DNA of 64,000 nt from positions 1 through 64,000 of the forward strand of contig NZ_JANLGI010000016.1 of the NCBI RefSeq assembly GCF_024655635.1. The letters are read 5' to 3'. Position 1 is the stretch's first letter. Every line of letters starts with the position of its first letter. A program made the position numbers and the translations under genes. The notes under the pieces are model-generated. The model was given only the letters and a program-made list of their open reading frames with translations. It searched no databases and had not been told where the DNA came from. Source of the DNA: Allobosea sp. 47.2.35 (GTDB lineage Bacteria > Pseudomonadota > Alphaproteobacteria > Rhizobiales > Beijerinckiaceae). This document shows positions 27,511 to 36,042 of this stretch, piece by piece.

Positions 27511-28053
27511 ATGTCGGATCCACAGATGACCAGGTCGGCGGCGATTCCGGCGACGCTGCCGCCAGGACTGGCGCGCGCCGTCGCGCCATTGCCGCTTGCG
27601 CCGCTGCAGCCGTTGCTGGCGCTGATGCTGCATCGCATCGGCCGGCTCTATCCCGATCTCTACGGCCGTCTCGGCGAGCACGCGGACAAGCGCTTCGGCA
27701 TCGATCCGACCGACCTGCCATTCGCCTTGCTGCTGGAGCCGAGCCTGCGCCAGCCCCGGCTATGCGCCGTGCGGGCTCTGCCTGCTCGCCTCGACGCCAG
27801 CATCCGCGGGCCGCTGGTGGGGCTCGTCGGCATGGCGGAAGGCACGCTTGACGGCGATGCGCTGTTCTTCTCGCGGATTCTCTGGGTGGAGGGCGATGTC
27901 GCGGCGGCTCTCGCCCTGCGCAACGCGATCGACGACGCCCGCATCGACTTCGGCGCCGTCATGCTCGGCCCCCTCGGCCAAAGACTCGGCCAGGTGCTGC
28001 GCAGAAAACTGCAAGGGCGGTCCGCCGCCGTCGGAGCCGAGACATGGAGCTGA
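27511..28053 (+). CDS. ubiT: UbiT-like SCP2-domain lipid carrier
   Basis: 180 residues with an SCP2-type lipid-binding fold: LPFALLLEPSLRQPRLCAV, LVGMAEGTLDGDALFFSR and LWVEGDVAAALALRNAIDDA. UbiT is the accessory protein for the O2-independent ubiquinone route in proteobacteria, paired with UbiU and UbiV. Its 3' end overlaps ubiU by 10 bp, giving the order ubiT-ubiU-ubiV. The likely role is presenting hydrophobic intermediates to the hydroxylase and methylase steps. Confidence 0.88.
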   Translation: MSDPQMTRSAAIPATLPPGLARAVAPLPLAPLQPLLALMLHRIGRLYPDLYGRLGEHADKRFGIDPTDLPFALLLEPSLRQPRLCAVRALPARLDASIRGPLVGLVGMAEGTLDGDALFFSRILWVEGDVAAALALRNAIDDARIDFGAVMLGPLGQRLGQVLRRKLQGRSAAVGAETWS

Positions 28054-29021
28054 TTTGCCCTGCCGGGACGCCGGCCAGTCTCGAAGCCGCGGTTGAAGCG
28101 GGCGCCGACGCTGTCTATTGCGGCTTTCGCGACGAGACCAACGCCCGCAACTTCCCGGGCCTCAATTTCTCGCGCGAGGAGCTGCGCAAGGGGGTCGCCT
28201 TCGCCCATCGGCGCGGCGTCAAGGTTCTGGTCGCGATCAATACATTCGCCCGTGCTGGGGCGTTCGGCCTGTGGCAGGAAGCGATCGACGATGCCGTCAT
28301 GGCTGGCGCGGATGCGCTGATCCTCGCCGACCTCGCGACGCTTGACTATGCCCATCGCCGGCACCCCGGCCAAAGGCTCCACGTCTCGGTCCAGGCCGGC
28401 GCGGCCAATCCCGACGCCATCCGCTTCTATGCCGAGACCTTCGGTGCGCAACGCGTCGTGCTGCCCCGTGTGCTGAACGTGATGGAGATCGCCTCGATGG
28501 TGCGCGAGACCTCCTGCGAGACGGAGGTCTTCGTCTTCGGTGGCCTTTGCGTGATGGAGGAGGGACGGTGCTCGCTCTCCTCCTACGCCACAGGCCAATC
28601 GCCGAACATGAACGGCGTCTGTTCGCCCGCGAGCCATGTGGCCTATGCCGAGCGGAACGGACATATCGTTTCCACGCTGGGCGGCTTCACCATCAACAGC
28701 TTCGGCAAGGACGAGCCGGCGGGGTATCCGACCCTGTGCAAGGGGCGTTTCGCCACGCCCAGAGGCTCCGGCTACATCTTCGAGGAGCCTGTCAGCCTCG
28801 ACGCGGCCCTGATGCTGCCGGCATTGCGCGATGCCGGCGTGACCGCCTTCAAGATCGAAGGCCGACAGCGCGGGCGCGCCTATATCGCGGGCGTGGTGAG
28901 CTCCTTCCGCAAGATACTCGCGGCGATCGACGAGGGCCGCAGCCCTCCCGCAGTCAGCCTGGCGGCCATGGCCGAAGGGCAGGCCAGCACGGTCGGTGCC
29001 TATCGCAAGGGCTGGCGTTAG
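28044..29021 (+). CDS. ubiU: UbiU, 4Fe-4S U32-family subunit of anaerobic ubiquinone hydroxylase
   Basis: 325 residues. The peptidase-U32 fold starts MELICPAGTPASLEAAVEAG. Cys169, Cys176, Cys193 and Cys232 (GGLCVMEEGRC, GVCSPASH, TLCKGRF) match in number and spacing the four cluster ligands known in E. coli UbiU. With UbiV it hydroxylates the ubiquinone ring without O2, using prephenate as the oxygen donor in E. coli. It overlaps ubiT, and ubiV follows after 19 bp. Confidence 0.93.
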   Translation: MELICPAGTPASLEAAVEAGADAVYCGFRDETNARNFPGLNFSREELRKGVAFAHRRGVKVLVAINTFARAGAFGLWQEAIDDAVMAGADALILADLATLDYAHRRHPGQRLHVSVQAGAANPDAIRFYAETFGAQRVVLPRVLNVMEIASMVRETSCETEVFVFGGLCVMEEGRCSLSSYATGQSPNMNGVCSPASHVAYAERNGHIVSTLGGFTINSFGKDEPAGYPTLCKGRFATPRGSGYIFEEPVSLDAALMLPALRDAGVTAFKIEGRQRGRAYIAGVVSSFRKILAAIDEGRSPPAVSLAAMAEGQASTVGAYRKGWR

Positions 29022-29040
29022 GCCCGCAAAGGAACAGGCG

Positions 29041-29958
29041 ATGCAGCTTACCCTTGGACCCGTGCTCTATCATTGGTCGCCGGAACGCTGGCGCGATTTC
29101 TACTATCGCGTGGCGGACGAGGCGCAGGTCGACGCCGTGGTCGTCGGCGAGGCCGTCTGCTCGAAGCGCGCGCCCTTCAAGCAGGATTCCATCCCCGCCG
29201 TGGTCGAACGGCTGGAGGCAGCGGGCAAGCGCGTGCTGCATTCCAGCCTGATCCTGATCTCGCTGCCGCGCGAGCGCCGCCAGACCCGTGAGCTGATGCA
29301 GAGCGACGAGGCCGAGGTCGAAATCAACGACCTGACCTGTCTGGCTGGGCTGGCGTCGAGGCCGTTCGCGGTCGGCCCCTTCGTCAACGTCTACAACGAG
29401 GCAGCGGCCGGATTTCTGGCCGAGCGAGGCGCGACGCGCATCTGCCTGCCACCGGAGTTGCCGCTGCCTGCGGTCGCGGCCATCTCGGCGGCGGTGCCGC
29501 AACTCGCGACCGAGGTCTTTGCCTTCGGCAAGGTGCCTCTGGCGATGTCGGCGCGTTGCTATCATGCGCGTGCTCACAAGCTGACCAAGGACAATTGTCG
29601 TTTCGTCTGCGAGAAGGATCCTGACGGCATGCCCGTCAAGACGCTTGACGGCGCCGGATTCCTCTCCGTGAACGGGGTGCAGATCCTTTCGGATAGCTGC
29701 GTCAGCCTGCTGAGCGATATTCCTGCCTTGCGTCGTGCCAGCGTGGCTTCGCTGCGCCTCTCGCCGCAGGGCTGCGACATGGTCGCGGTCGCGCGATTGT
29801 TCCGCGACGTCGTCGGTGGGCGGATCGAGCCCGAGGAAGCCGAGAGGCTGCAGGGTGAAATCTATCCGGATGTGCCGTTCTCCAACGGCTTCCTGCACGG
29901 GATGGCCGGTCACGTTCATGCGGGAGCGGGCGGCGGCAGTTTGGGCGCGTTGCGCTGA
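29041..29958 (+). CDS. ubiV: UbiV, 4Fe-4S U32-family partner of UbiU
   Basis: 305 residues from the ATG at 29041, with AAAGGAACAGG just upstream. The U32 fold is shorter than UbiU. Cys40, Cys173, Cys186 and Cys190 (CYHARAHKLTKDNCRFVC) repeat the E. coli UbiV ligand pattern with CX12CX3C. It forms the heterodimer with UbiU. The next gene, 30 bp on, is an unknown small protein likely in the same transcript. Confidence 0.93.
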   Translation: MQLTLGPVLYHWSPERWRDFYYRVADEAQVDAVVVGEAVCSKRAPFKQDSIPAVVERLEAAGKRVLHSSLILISLPRERRQTRELMQSDEAEVEINDLTCLAGLASRPFAVGPFVNVYNEAAAGFLAERGATRICLPPELPLPAVAAISAAVPQLATEVFAFGKVPLAMSARCYHARAHKLTKDNCRFVCEKDPDGMPVKTLDGAGFLSVNGVQILSDSCVSLLSDIPALRRASVASLRLSPQGCDMVAVARLFRDVVGGRIEPEEAERLQGEIYPDVPFSNGFLHGMAGHVHAGAGGGSLGALR

Positions 29959-29988
29959 AGCTCACCGGGAAGCGGGAAGGAGCCTGTC

Positions 29989-30360
29989 ATGAAAGCCGGG
30001 CACGAGGGAGACGCCGACTATACGTTCGAGCCAAGCGCAGCGACCACCTCGGCGAGCCAACTGATCGGCCGCTTGCGACGAGTGCTACGTCCGGAAGATC
30101 TGGATTGCCCTTGCCGCGAGACGCTGAACGGGGCGCTCGCCCGCTTCGACGAGCAGGAACGTCGGCGTGAAACGCGCCGGCGGCTCGCCGCCGCGCGCGA
30201 GCACAAGGAGCGCATCGCTTCGATCCTGCATTTCCTGTCGGAGTTGGACGCCCTCACCGAAGCGGAAAGCGACCGAACCGTGTTCGAGGAGTTCGCGCTG
30301 CTGTTCGTCGAGATCACGCGCAGCGCGGACGCCGCGGTCTCGGCGTTGCGCGTCCTATAG
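29989..30360 (+). CDS. Small hypothetical protein in the ubiTUV operon
   Basis: 123 residues, not recognised. GGGAAGGAG precedes the ATG, 30 bp after ubiV, so co-expression is likely. It is soluble and highly charged: a central Arg/Glu-rich helix (DEQERRRETRRRLAAAREHK) is probably coiled coil, followed by a hydrophobic helix with FEEFALLFVEITRSADAAV. A CPC motif sits at residues 40-42 (DCPCRETLNG). It could be a small adaptor or scaffold for the anaerobic ubiquinone machinery; that is inference from position only. Confidence 0.7.
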   Translation: MKAGHEGDADYTFEPSAATTSASQLIGRLRRVLRPEDLDCPCRETLNGALARFDEQERRRETRRRLAAAREHKERIASILHFLSELDALTEAESDRTVFEEFALLFVEITRSADAAVSALRVL

Positions 30361-30383
30361 GCCCGTCAAATCCGGCCTTCTCT

Positions 30384-30397
30384 TTGCGCTATCGCAA
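30384..30397. promoter_or_regulatory. Perfect NnrR-type box upstream of pseudoazurin
   Basis: TTGCGCTATCGCAA is a perfect TTGCG-N4-CGCAA dyad, the form described for NnrR targets in alphaproteobacteria. It ends 78 bp before the pseudoazurin ATG. It is one of the two perfect members of the set in this window. Confidence 0.75.
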
Positions 30398-30475
30398 ATT
30401 GCGATCGGCCCGCTCCCGTTAGTGTTGCGGTGCAGCGAGAAACCGATGAGTTCGCTGCGGTGATGGAGAAGTCAG

Positions 30476-30922
30476 ATGTTCAGGACTGTTCTAACCGGCG
30501 CGATGATGGCTCTGGCGATCGCTGGCGCGAATGCCGCCGAGGTCGAAGTCAAGATGCTCAACAAGGGTGCCGCCGGCGCCATGGTGTTCGAGCCCGCACT
30601 GGTGAAGATCGCGCCGGGCGACACCGTGAAGTTCGTTCCCACCGACAAGAGCCATAATGCCGAGAGCATTCCCGAGATGATGCCGGCCGGCGCTGAGCCC
30701 TTCCTGGGCAAGATGAACGAGCAGGTCGACGTCACTTTCAAGGAGGCTGGCGTCTACGGCATCAAGTGCAAGCCGCATTACGGCATGGGCATGGTCGCGC
30801 TGGTCGTGGTCGGCGAGCCGACCAACCTGGATGCCGCCGCTGCCGCCAAGCACCCCGGCAAGGCCAAGCAGGTCTTCGCCGATCTGGTCGCCAAGGCGAA
30901 TCAGGTCGCCAAGGCGCAGTAG
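30476..30922 (+). CDS. Pseudoazurin (blue copper electron carrier)
   Basis: 148 residues with a 20-residue signal peptide ending GANA. Type 1 copper ligands are His60, Cys98, His101 and Met106 ([17 protein letters not shown]). After signal removal these become His40, Cys78, His81 and Met86, the standard pseudoazurin numbering. It is the periplasmic electron donor to the copper nitrite reductase encoded at 42735, fed from the bc1 complex. The upstream NnrR-type box fits expression under denitrifying conditions. The C-terminal Lys/Ala-rich helix is normal for the family. Confidence 0.94.
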   Translation: MFRTVLTGAMMALAIAGANAAEVEVKMLNKGAAGAMVFEPALVKIAPGDTVKFVPTDKSHNAESIPEMMPAGAEPFLGKMNEQVDVTFKEAGVYGIKCKPHYGMGMVALVVVGEPTNLDAAAAAKHPGKAKQVFADLVAKANQVAKAQ

Positions 30923-30982
30923 CTCGAAACCCGATACTCGGGCGCGGCCGGATCTCTCGCGGCCGCGGGAAGGAGGGAGCCC

Positions 30983-32188
30983 ATGGCACCCATACCGCGA
31001 CTGCGGGCCTATGACGGGCCCGCTTTTCTGTCTTACGGCTTTCGGCCGTTCTTCCTCCTGGCCGCCTTGCAGGCCGGCCTGACGATGCTGGTCTGGCTGC
31101 CTTTCGTCACCGGCCATCTCGCCGTGCCCACCGCCTTCGCGCCGGTGGACTGGCATGTCCACGAAATGCTCTTCGGCTATCAGGCGGCCGCGATCGGCGG
31201 CTTCCTGCTGACGGCCATCCCGAACTGGACCGGGCGCTTGCCGGTGCTGGGCCGGCCGCTTCTGGTCCTCGTGCTGGCATGGCTCGCCGGGCGTCTCGCC
31301 GTCTCGGCCTCGGCCCTGATCGGCTGGCGCCTGGCGATGGCGATCGATGCGCTGTTCCTGCTGCTGCTCGCCGCCGCCGCTGCCCGCGAGATCGTAGCGG
31401 GGCGCAACTGGCGCAACCTCAAGGTCGTGGTGCTGATCGTGCTTCTGCTGGCGGCGAATCTCGCCTTCCATCTCGAAGCGGGGTTGACCGGAGGCGCCGG
31501 CGTCTCCCGCCGTTTCGCGATCGCCGCCGTCCTGATGCTGGTCATGCTCATCGCCGGACGGATCGTGCCGAGCTTCACGCGCAATTGGCTGGCGCAGCGC
31601 GGAGAGGGGCGGCTGCCGGCCCCCTTCGGCACCTATGACAAGGCCGTGCTCGCCGGCAGCGCCGTGGCGCTCATCTGCTGGATCGCGGCGCCGGACACGG
31701 TCACGACCGGCGTCGTGCTGATGATTGCCGCAGGCCTCCACCTCTTCAGGCTCGCGCGCTGGGCCGGCGACCGGACTTGGCGCAATCCTCTGCTCGTCGT
31801 CCTGCATGTCGCCTACCTTTTCGTGCCGATCGGCTTCGCTCTGACGGCCCTGTCGAGCCTCGGCTTCATCGCTCCCGCTGCCGGCACCCATGCCTGGACC
31901 GCCGGCGCCTTCGGGACGATGACGCTCGCTGTGATGTCGCGCGCCAGCCTCGGGCATACCGGCCGCGCTCTGACCGCCACGGCGGCGACCCAGCTCTGCT
32001 ATGCGCTCGTCGTCATCGGCACGGTGGCGCGGATCTGCTCGGCATTCGGCCATGGCCCGGTCGCGCTGCTGCATGTCGCAGGGCTGGGCTGGTCTCTGGC
32101 CTTCCTCGTCTTCGCTGTGGCCTACTGGCCGGTCCTGACCGGCGTGCGTGTCGCGCCGAAGGCTCCCGCCGCCGCCCAGCGGGCCTGA
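30983..32188 (+). CDS. nnrS: NnrS-family membrane protein
   Basis: 401 residues and about 12 membrane segments. YGFRPFFLLAALQAGL at the N-terminus and WHVHEMLFGYQAAAIGGFLL near residue 54 are NnrS hallmarks; HAWTAGAFGTMTLAVMSRASLGHTGR is the C-terminal one. It lies 60 bp after pseudoazurin with GGAAGGAGGGAG before the ATG, so it is probably in the same NnrR-driven unit. NnrS is associated with tolerance to nitrosative stress during denitrification; its reaction is not defined. Confidence 0.9.
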   Translation: MAPIPRLRAYDGPAFLSYGFRPFFLLAALQAGLTMLVWLPFVTGHLAVPTAFAPVDWHVHEMLFGYQAAAIGGFLLTAIPNWTGRLPVLGRPLLVLVLAWLAGRLAVSASALIGWRLAMAIDALFLLLLAAAAAREIVAGRNWRNLKVVVLIVLLLAANLAFHLEAGLTGGAGVSRRFAIAAVLMLVMLIAGRIVPSFTRNWLAQRGEGRLPAPFGTYDKAVLAGSAVALICWIAAPDTVTTGVVLMIAAGLHLFRLARWAGDRTWRNPLLVVLHVAYLFVPIGFALTALSSLGFIAPAAGTHAWTAGAFGTMTLAVMSRASLGHTGRALTATAATQLCYALVVIGTVARICSAFGHGPVALLHVAGLGWSLAFLVFAVAYWPVLTGVRVAPKAPAAAQRA

Positions 32189-32247
32189 TTGGAGCATCGG
32201 CCCGAAAAGTCGACCGCGGCTTTCGGCAAATGCCGATGCAAAGAGCC

Positions 32248-32286
32248 AGATCATCGGACCGGATACGACATTCGGTCCGATGATCT
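32248..32286. terminator. Bidirectional terminator between convergent nnrS genes
   Basis: A perfect 14-bp inverted repeat (AGATCATCGGACCG and its complement at 32273-32286) with an 11-base loop lies between two convergent nnrS genes. The right arm includes part of the stop codon of the - strand gene. No strong U tract follows on either side, so termination would rely on the very stable stem. Confidence 0.7.
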
Positions 32287-33478
32287 AGCCGCAGCCGCCT
32301 TCATCGCGCTGCGGGTTGTTCAGGATCGGCCAAAAGCCGATGAGCCATGTGGCGAAGGACGCCGACCAGAGCCCGGCTGCGAGCGCATAGTGCAGACCGA
32401 GCAGGCTGGAGCCCACGCCGAGCTCGGGCAGAACGCGCATCACGGTCGCGGCAGCCATCAGCGTCAGCGCCAGCTTGGCCGCCGGCGGCAGCACGAGGTC
32501 GCGTCCGCTATGGCGCAGGCCCGCGATCACGAAGACTGCCATCACCGCCAGCCCGAGCGCCCCGACGGACAGCAGATGCAGTCCGGTTGCCGGGGCGACC
32601 GGGGCGCCGAGGCCGGCCAGCCCCAGCACCAGAAAGCCGAGGCCGCCGCAGGCGTTCGCCGCTGCGAGCGCAAGCACTTCCATGCGCAGAACGGCACGGC
32701 CGATGAACCACTCCGCCAGCCTGTCGAAGAAGGCGGCTGCCGCGGCGAGCGCAAGCCAGGCGGGCACGGCGGAGTCCGGCGCGACGAGTCCGGCGATGAG
32801 CTGGAGCCCCACGAGCCCGGCGGTCAGGTTCTGGCGACCGGGATGGGGCCGGTAGGGCGTCGTCTCGCCGCTGGGATCCAGCGCATGGTTGACGACCACG
32901 ACGTTGATGCGGGCGATGGCCAGCGAGAGAAAGACCAGGAAGACGGCGAGCGCGGCCTGCAGCAGCCGCCCGGACAAGGCCGTCTCCCCCAGAATCCAGG
33001 CCACGCGGATCGAGAGTTCCAGCAGCGCGAACAGCATGATCCAGACGGCGAAGGAGCCGTGGCGGGTGGTGCGCCGGTCGATCAACGGCCGGGTGACATA
33101 GACGAGCAGCACGGCAAGGAAGGCGAGGTCGGTCAGCGCCGCCGGGATGATCAGGGCATCGGCGCCGAGGAAGCCGATCAATCGGCCGGGCAGCCAGAGG
33201 GCCAGCAGGAGCAGGAGCGCGCGTCCGCGGCGCGGCTTCGTATCGGTCCATTCCGGCATGGCCGAGCCGAGAAAGCCGGCGAGCGCAGCGCCATAGGTCC
33301 CGAAGATCATCTCGTGGGCGTGCCACTGCCCGGCCGGCACCTGCCGGGTGAAGGGCAGATCGAAGGCGAAGACCGTCACCCAGATCAGCGGCAGCAGCAC
33401 CGCATGGGCCGCTGCCACGGGAAAGAACAGCTTCAGCGCTTCCGCGAGCAGCGGGTGGTCCGGTGAATGTCGGGTCAT
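32285..33478 (-). CDS. nnrS: NnrS-family membrane protein
   Basis: 397 residues from the ATG at 33478, one base after the ABC ATPase stop. It has about 12 membrane segments and WHAHEMIFGTYGAALAGFLG near residue 52, matching the HxHE motif of the copy at 30983. It is the last gene of the - strand unit TonB receptor - binding protein - permease - ATPase - nnrS, so this copy may work with the importer rather than directly in the nor/nir group. Confidence 0.88.
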   Translation of the reverse strand: MTRHSPDHPLLAEALKLFFPVAAAHAVLLPLIWVTVFAFDLPFTRQVPAGQWHAHEMIFGTYGAALAGFLGSAMPEWTDTKPRRGRALLLLLALWLPGRLIGFLGADALIIPAALTDLAFLAVLLVYVTRPLIDRRTTRHGSFAVWIMLFALLELSIRVAWILGETALSGRLLQAALAVFLVFLSLAIARINVVVVNHALDPSGETTPYRPHPGRQNLTAGLVGLQLIAGLVAPDSAVPAWLALAAAAAFFDRLAEWFIGRAVLRMEVLALAAANACGGLGFLVLGLAGLGAPVAPATGLHLLSVGALGLAVMAVFVIAGLRHSGRDLVLPPAAKLALTLMAAATVMRVLPELGVGSSLLGLHYALAAGLWSASFATWLIGFWPILNNPQRDEGGCG

Positions 33479-33479
33479 G

Positions 33480-34211
33480 TCACTGCCTGTCGCCATCGAA
33501 CAGGTCCGCGAAGGAGGGGTCCTGCATCCAGGTCTGCACGGTCTCGAACACCGCGCGGTCGTCGCGTTGGCCGGGCACGCCGTAGAGCGTGCGCTCCGCG
33601 ACGATGCCGTCCTGCCGGCCGGACACGACGATGCGATGGGCGAGCCTGACCGCCTCGGCGAGATCGTGCGTGACGAAGAGCGCGGAGAACTTCTCCCGGG
33701 CGGAGGCCGCAATAATCAGGTCCTGCAGGACACGCTGTAAGCCGACATCGACCGCCGTGAAGGGCTCGTCGAAATAGACGATCTCGGGGTCGGTCGCGAG
33801 AGCACGAGCGACGGCCGTCCGCTGGCGCATGCCGCCGGAAAGCTCCGCCGGGTACTTGTCGAGATCCCGCTCCAGCAGGCCCACCTCGGCTGCGCGCTGC
33901 TCGGCAAGCGCCCGGCGTTCGGCCCTGCCCATCCCGCGCGCGGCAAGCCCATAGGCGATGTTGTCGCGCGCCGTCAGCCAGGGCAGCAGACGCGGCTCCT
34001 GGAACACGACGGCGTGTCGCCGGTAGTGCCGGCGCACGCGTCCGCGCAACGGTTCGATCAGCCCGGCTGCGATCTGCAGAACGGTGGTCTTGCCGCAGCC
34101 GGAGGGGCCGACCAGCGCGACGACCTCGCCTTCGTGGAGGTCGAGCGTCAGATCCTCGAAAACCGGCCTGCCAAGAAAGGCGTGGCCGATGCGGTCGAGT
34201 TCCAGCCTCAT
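33480..34211 (-). CDS. NitT/TauT-type ABC ATPase
   Basis: 243 residues from the ATG at 34211 overlapping the permease stop (ATGA). Walker A GPSGCGKTT, Q-loop VVFQEPRLLPW, signature LSGGMRQR and Walker B IVYFDEPFTAVD, followed by VTHDLAEAV. The family imports nitrate, sulfonates, thiamin precursors or metal chelates; the substrate is set by the binding protein two genes up. Confidence 0.88.
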   Translation of the reverse strand: MRLELDRIGHAFLGRPVFEDLTLDLHEGEVVALVGPSGCGKTTVLQIAAGLIEPLRGRVRRHYRRHAVVFQEPRLLPWLTARDNIAYGLAARGMGRAERRALAEQRAAEVGLLERDLDKYPAELSGGMRQRTAVARALATDPEIVYFDEPFTAVDVGLQRVLQDLIIAASAREKFSALFVTHDLAEAVRLAHRIVVSGRQDGIVAERTLYGVPGQRDDRAVFETVQTWMQDPSFADLFDGDRQ

Positions 34212-35017
34212 CGCTTCACGCCCCAGGGCCGGCCGGCCTCGCGCCATTGTTCCAGCCGGTCGCGGACGGGCTGGAGCAGCGCGTATTCGGAGAACAGCGC
34301 AAAGCCGACGACGACGAGCACGATCGCGGTGACGCGCGCTATGTCGAACAGCGCACGTGCACTGGCGAGGTCGCCGCCGAGGCCGCCCGCGTTCGATAGG
34401 AGCTCCGCCATCACAGTGACCTTCCAGGCCGAGCCCGCTGTCGTCGTCCAGGCCGGGAAGAGATAGGAGACCATGTGGGGGGCGGTGACGGTCCGCAACC
34501 GCATGAGGGGGCCGGCGCGGAAAGAACGCGCCATGGCGTCGAGCCCCCGGTCGCGCGTGGCGACGCCTTCGAGCCCGCCGGCGAAGGAGATCGGCAGCGA
34601 GGCCACGACCACGGTCATGACGGCGGTGCCGCCGCCGGCACCGAACCAGATCAGTGCCAGCACGATCCAGGCAATCGGCGGCACGCCAAGGATGACGGTC
34701 ACGACCGGGCGCATCAGCCGCATCGCCGCGAAGGAGTAGCCCGCCGCGATTCCGGCGGCCGTGCCGATCAGCACGGAGAGCGCGAAGCCCAGTCCGGCGC
34801 GCTCGGCCGTTTGGCGCGCCGCATGGCGAAAGGCTTCGTCCTGCGCCAGCCTGACGACCTCACGCGCGGTCTCCAGCGGCGCTGGCAGGATGAAGGAGCC
34901 ATAGAGCTCATGCCCCGCCTGCCAGGCGGCGGCGATGCAGAACAGCCCGGCCGCCCCGGCCCAGCCGGACCAGAGATAGCGGCCGGCCCAGCCCAGGAAG
35001 GCGAGCCCGTGATGCAT
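34208..35017 (-). CDS. NitT/TauT-type ABC permease
   Basis: 269 residues, about six membrane segments, with the cytoplasmic loop region EGVATRDRGLDAMARSFRAG (EAA-type motif) near residue 150. It forms the channel for the adjacent ATPase and binding protein. It starts 4 bp after the binding-protein stop. Confidence 0.86.
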   Translation of the reverse strand: MHHGLAFLGWAGRYLWSGWAGAAGLFCIAAAWQAGHELYGSFILPAPLETAREVVRLAQDEAFRHAARQTAERAGLGFALSVLIGTAAGIAAGYSFAAMRLMRPVVTVILGVPPIAWIVLALIWFGAGGGTAVMTVVVASLPISFAGGLEGVATRDRGLDAMARSFRAGPLMRLRTVTAPHMVSYLFPAWTTTAGSAWKVTVMAELLSNAGGLGGDLASARALFDIARVTAIVLVVVGFALFSEYALLQPVRDRLEQWREAGRPWGVKR

Positions 35018-35021
35018 CGCG

Positions 35022-35987
35022 TCACAAGGCGTAGAAGGCGTCGCCCGGCAGCTTGCCGCCGATGATCCGCGGATCGTCCGCGGCGAGCGCGGTGAACAGC
35101 GCTTCCAGGTCCGGACGGGCCGCGGAGGCGGGCTGCGCGGCGAGGTTGCTCACCGGCGCGGCGCGGGTCAGCACGGGCGAGGGCAGCTGGAACAAGGTCG
35201 CAGCCTCGTTGGCGACGGCTGTCGGATCGGTGGCGACCGTGCCGAGCGCGTTTTCGATCGCGCGCTGGAGTGCGGCGATGCCCTCGGTGCCAATCTGCTT
35301 CGTCAGCGCGTCGGTGACGGCCAACCCAGCCTGCGGCAGGTTGGGGCGCCCGGTCGCCTCGGCCCAGAGCTTGCGCAGGTCGACTGCGCGCTCGAGCGGC
35401 TTGGCGCGCATCCCCGACAGCATGATCGCGCCCGAGGTCGCGGGCTCGGACAGCAGGGCGGCGTCGGCGCGGCCGCCGAGCAGGAGCTGGACCGCTTCTG
35501 GCGGCGTGCCGGAATAATCGATGTTCAGCTCCTCCGGCCTCAGGCCCTGCGCAGCGAGCACGCGGCGGAACAGGAAATCGGGCATGTCGTTCTTGAACGG
35601 CACGACGACCCGCTTGCCCTTGAGATCGGCCAATGTGCTGACCGTGCCGGCCGGCGCCACGACCTGAAGCAGGCCGTGGGTGAGGACATTGGCCAGCCGG
35701 ATGCCGAGGCCGCGATTGTGCAGGTTGGCCGCGACATAGCTCGGCACCACCACCGCCTTCATGCCGCCTGAGGAAACGCCGGCGCGCATCTCGTCCGGCG
35801 TGCGCCAGATCCTGACCTCGACATTGTCGGCGAAGGGCTTGAGCGCCGGGTCCTTGGCGGCGGCGACGAGCAGCAGCCCGGGCGTCGCCGGCGGGCCCCA
35901 GAGCACGAGCGGCTCGGCGGCGCGCGCGAGATGTGGCACGGCGATGGTGGTGGCGGTGGCAGCCAGGAAGCGGCGGCGGTTGAGCAT
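35022..35987 (-). CDS. ABC substrate-binding protein (NitT/TauT-like), Tat-type signal
   Basis: 321 residues. The N-terminus NRRRFLAATATTIAVPHLARA has a twin-Arg type signal. The rest is a type II periplasmic binding fold (GVSSGGMKAVVVPSYVAANL, LKGKRVVVPFKNDMPDFLFR). Similarity to taurine/nitrate receptors is only by fold. With a TonB receptor 55 bp upstream, the cargo probably crosses the outer membrane by TonB, which argues for a chelate, cofactor or metallophore rather than a small anion. That is inference. Confidence 0.8.
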   Translation of the reverse strand: MLNRRRFLAATATTIAVPHLARAAEPLVLWGPPATPGLLLVAAAKDPALKPFADNVEVRIWRTPDEMRAGVSSGGMKAVVVPSYVAANLHNRGLGIRLANVLTHGLLQVVAPAGTVSTLADLKGKRVVVPFKNDMPDFLFRRVLAAQGLRPEELNIDYSGTPPEAVQLLLGGRADAALLSEPATSGAIMLSGMRAKPLERAVDLRKLWAEATGRPNLPQAGLAVTDALTKQIGTEGIAALQRAIENALGTVATDPTAVANEAATLFQLPSPVLTRAAPVSNLAAQPASAARPDLEALFTALAADDPRIIGGKLPGDAFYAL

Positions 35988-36042
35988 GCTGATCTCCTTG
36001 CCGCGTCGCCGTAAGCCGGCGATGCGGACCGTGATGTCTTTT

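Noticed and set aside
32220-32237. NnrR box near TTTCGGCAAATGCCGA
   Set aside because: It is an inverted repeat with the wrong core (TCGGCA/TGCCGA) and lies downstream of a gene end, not upstream of a start.
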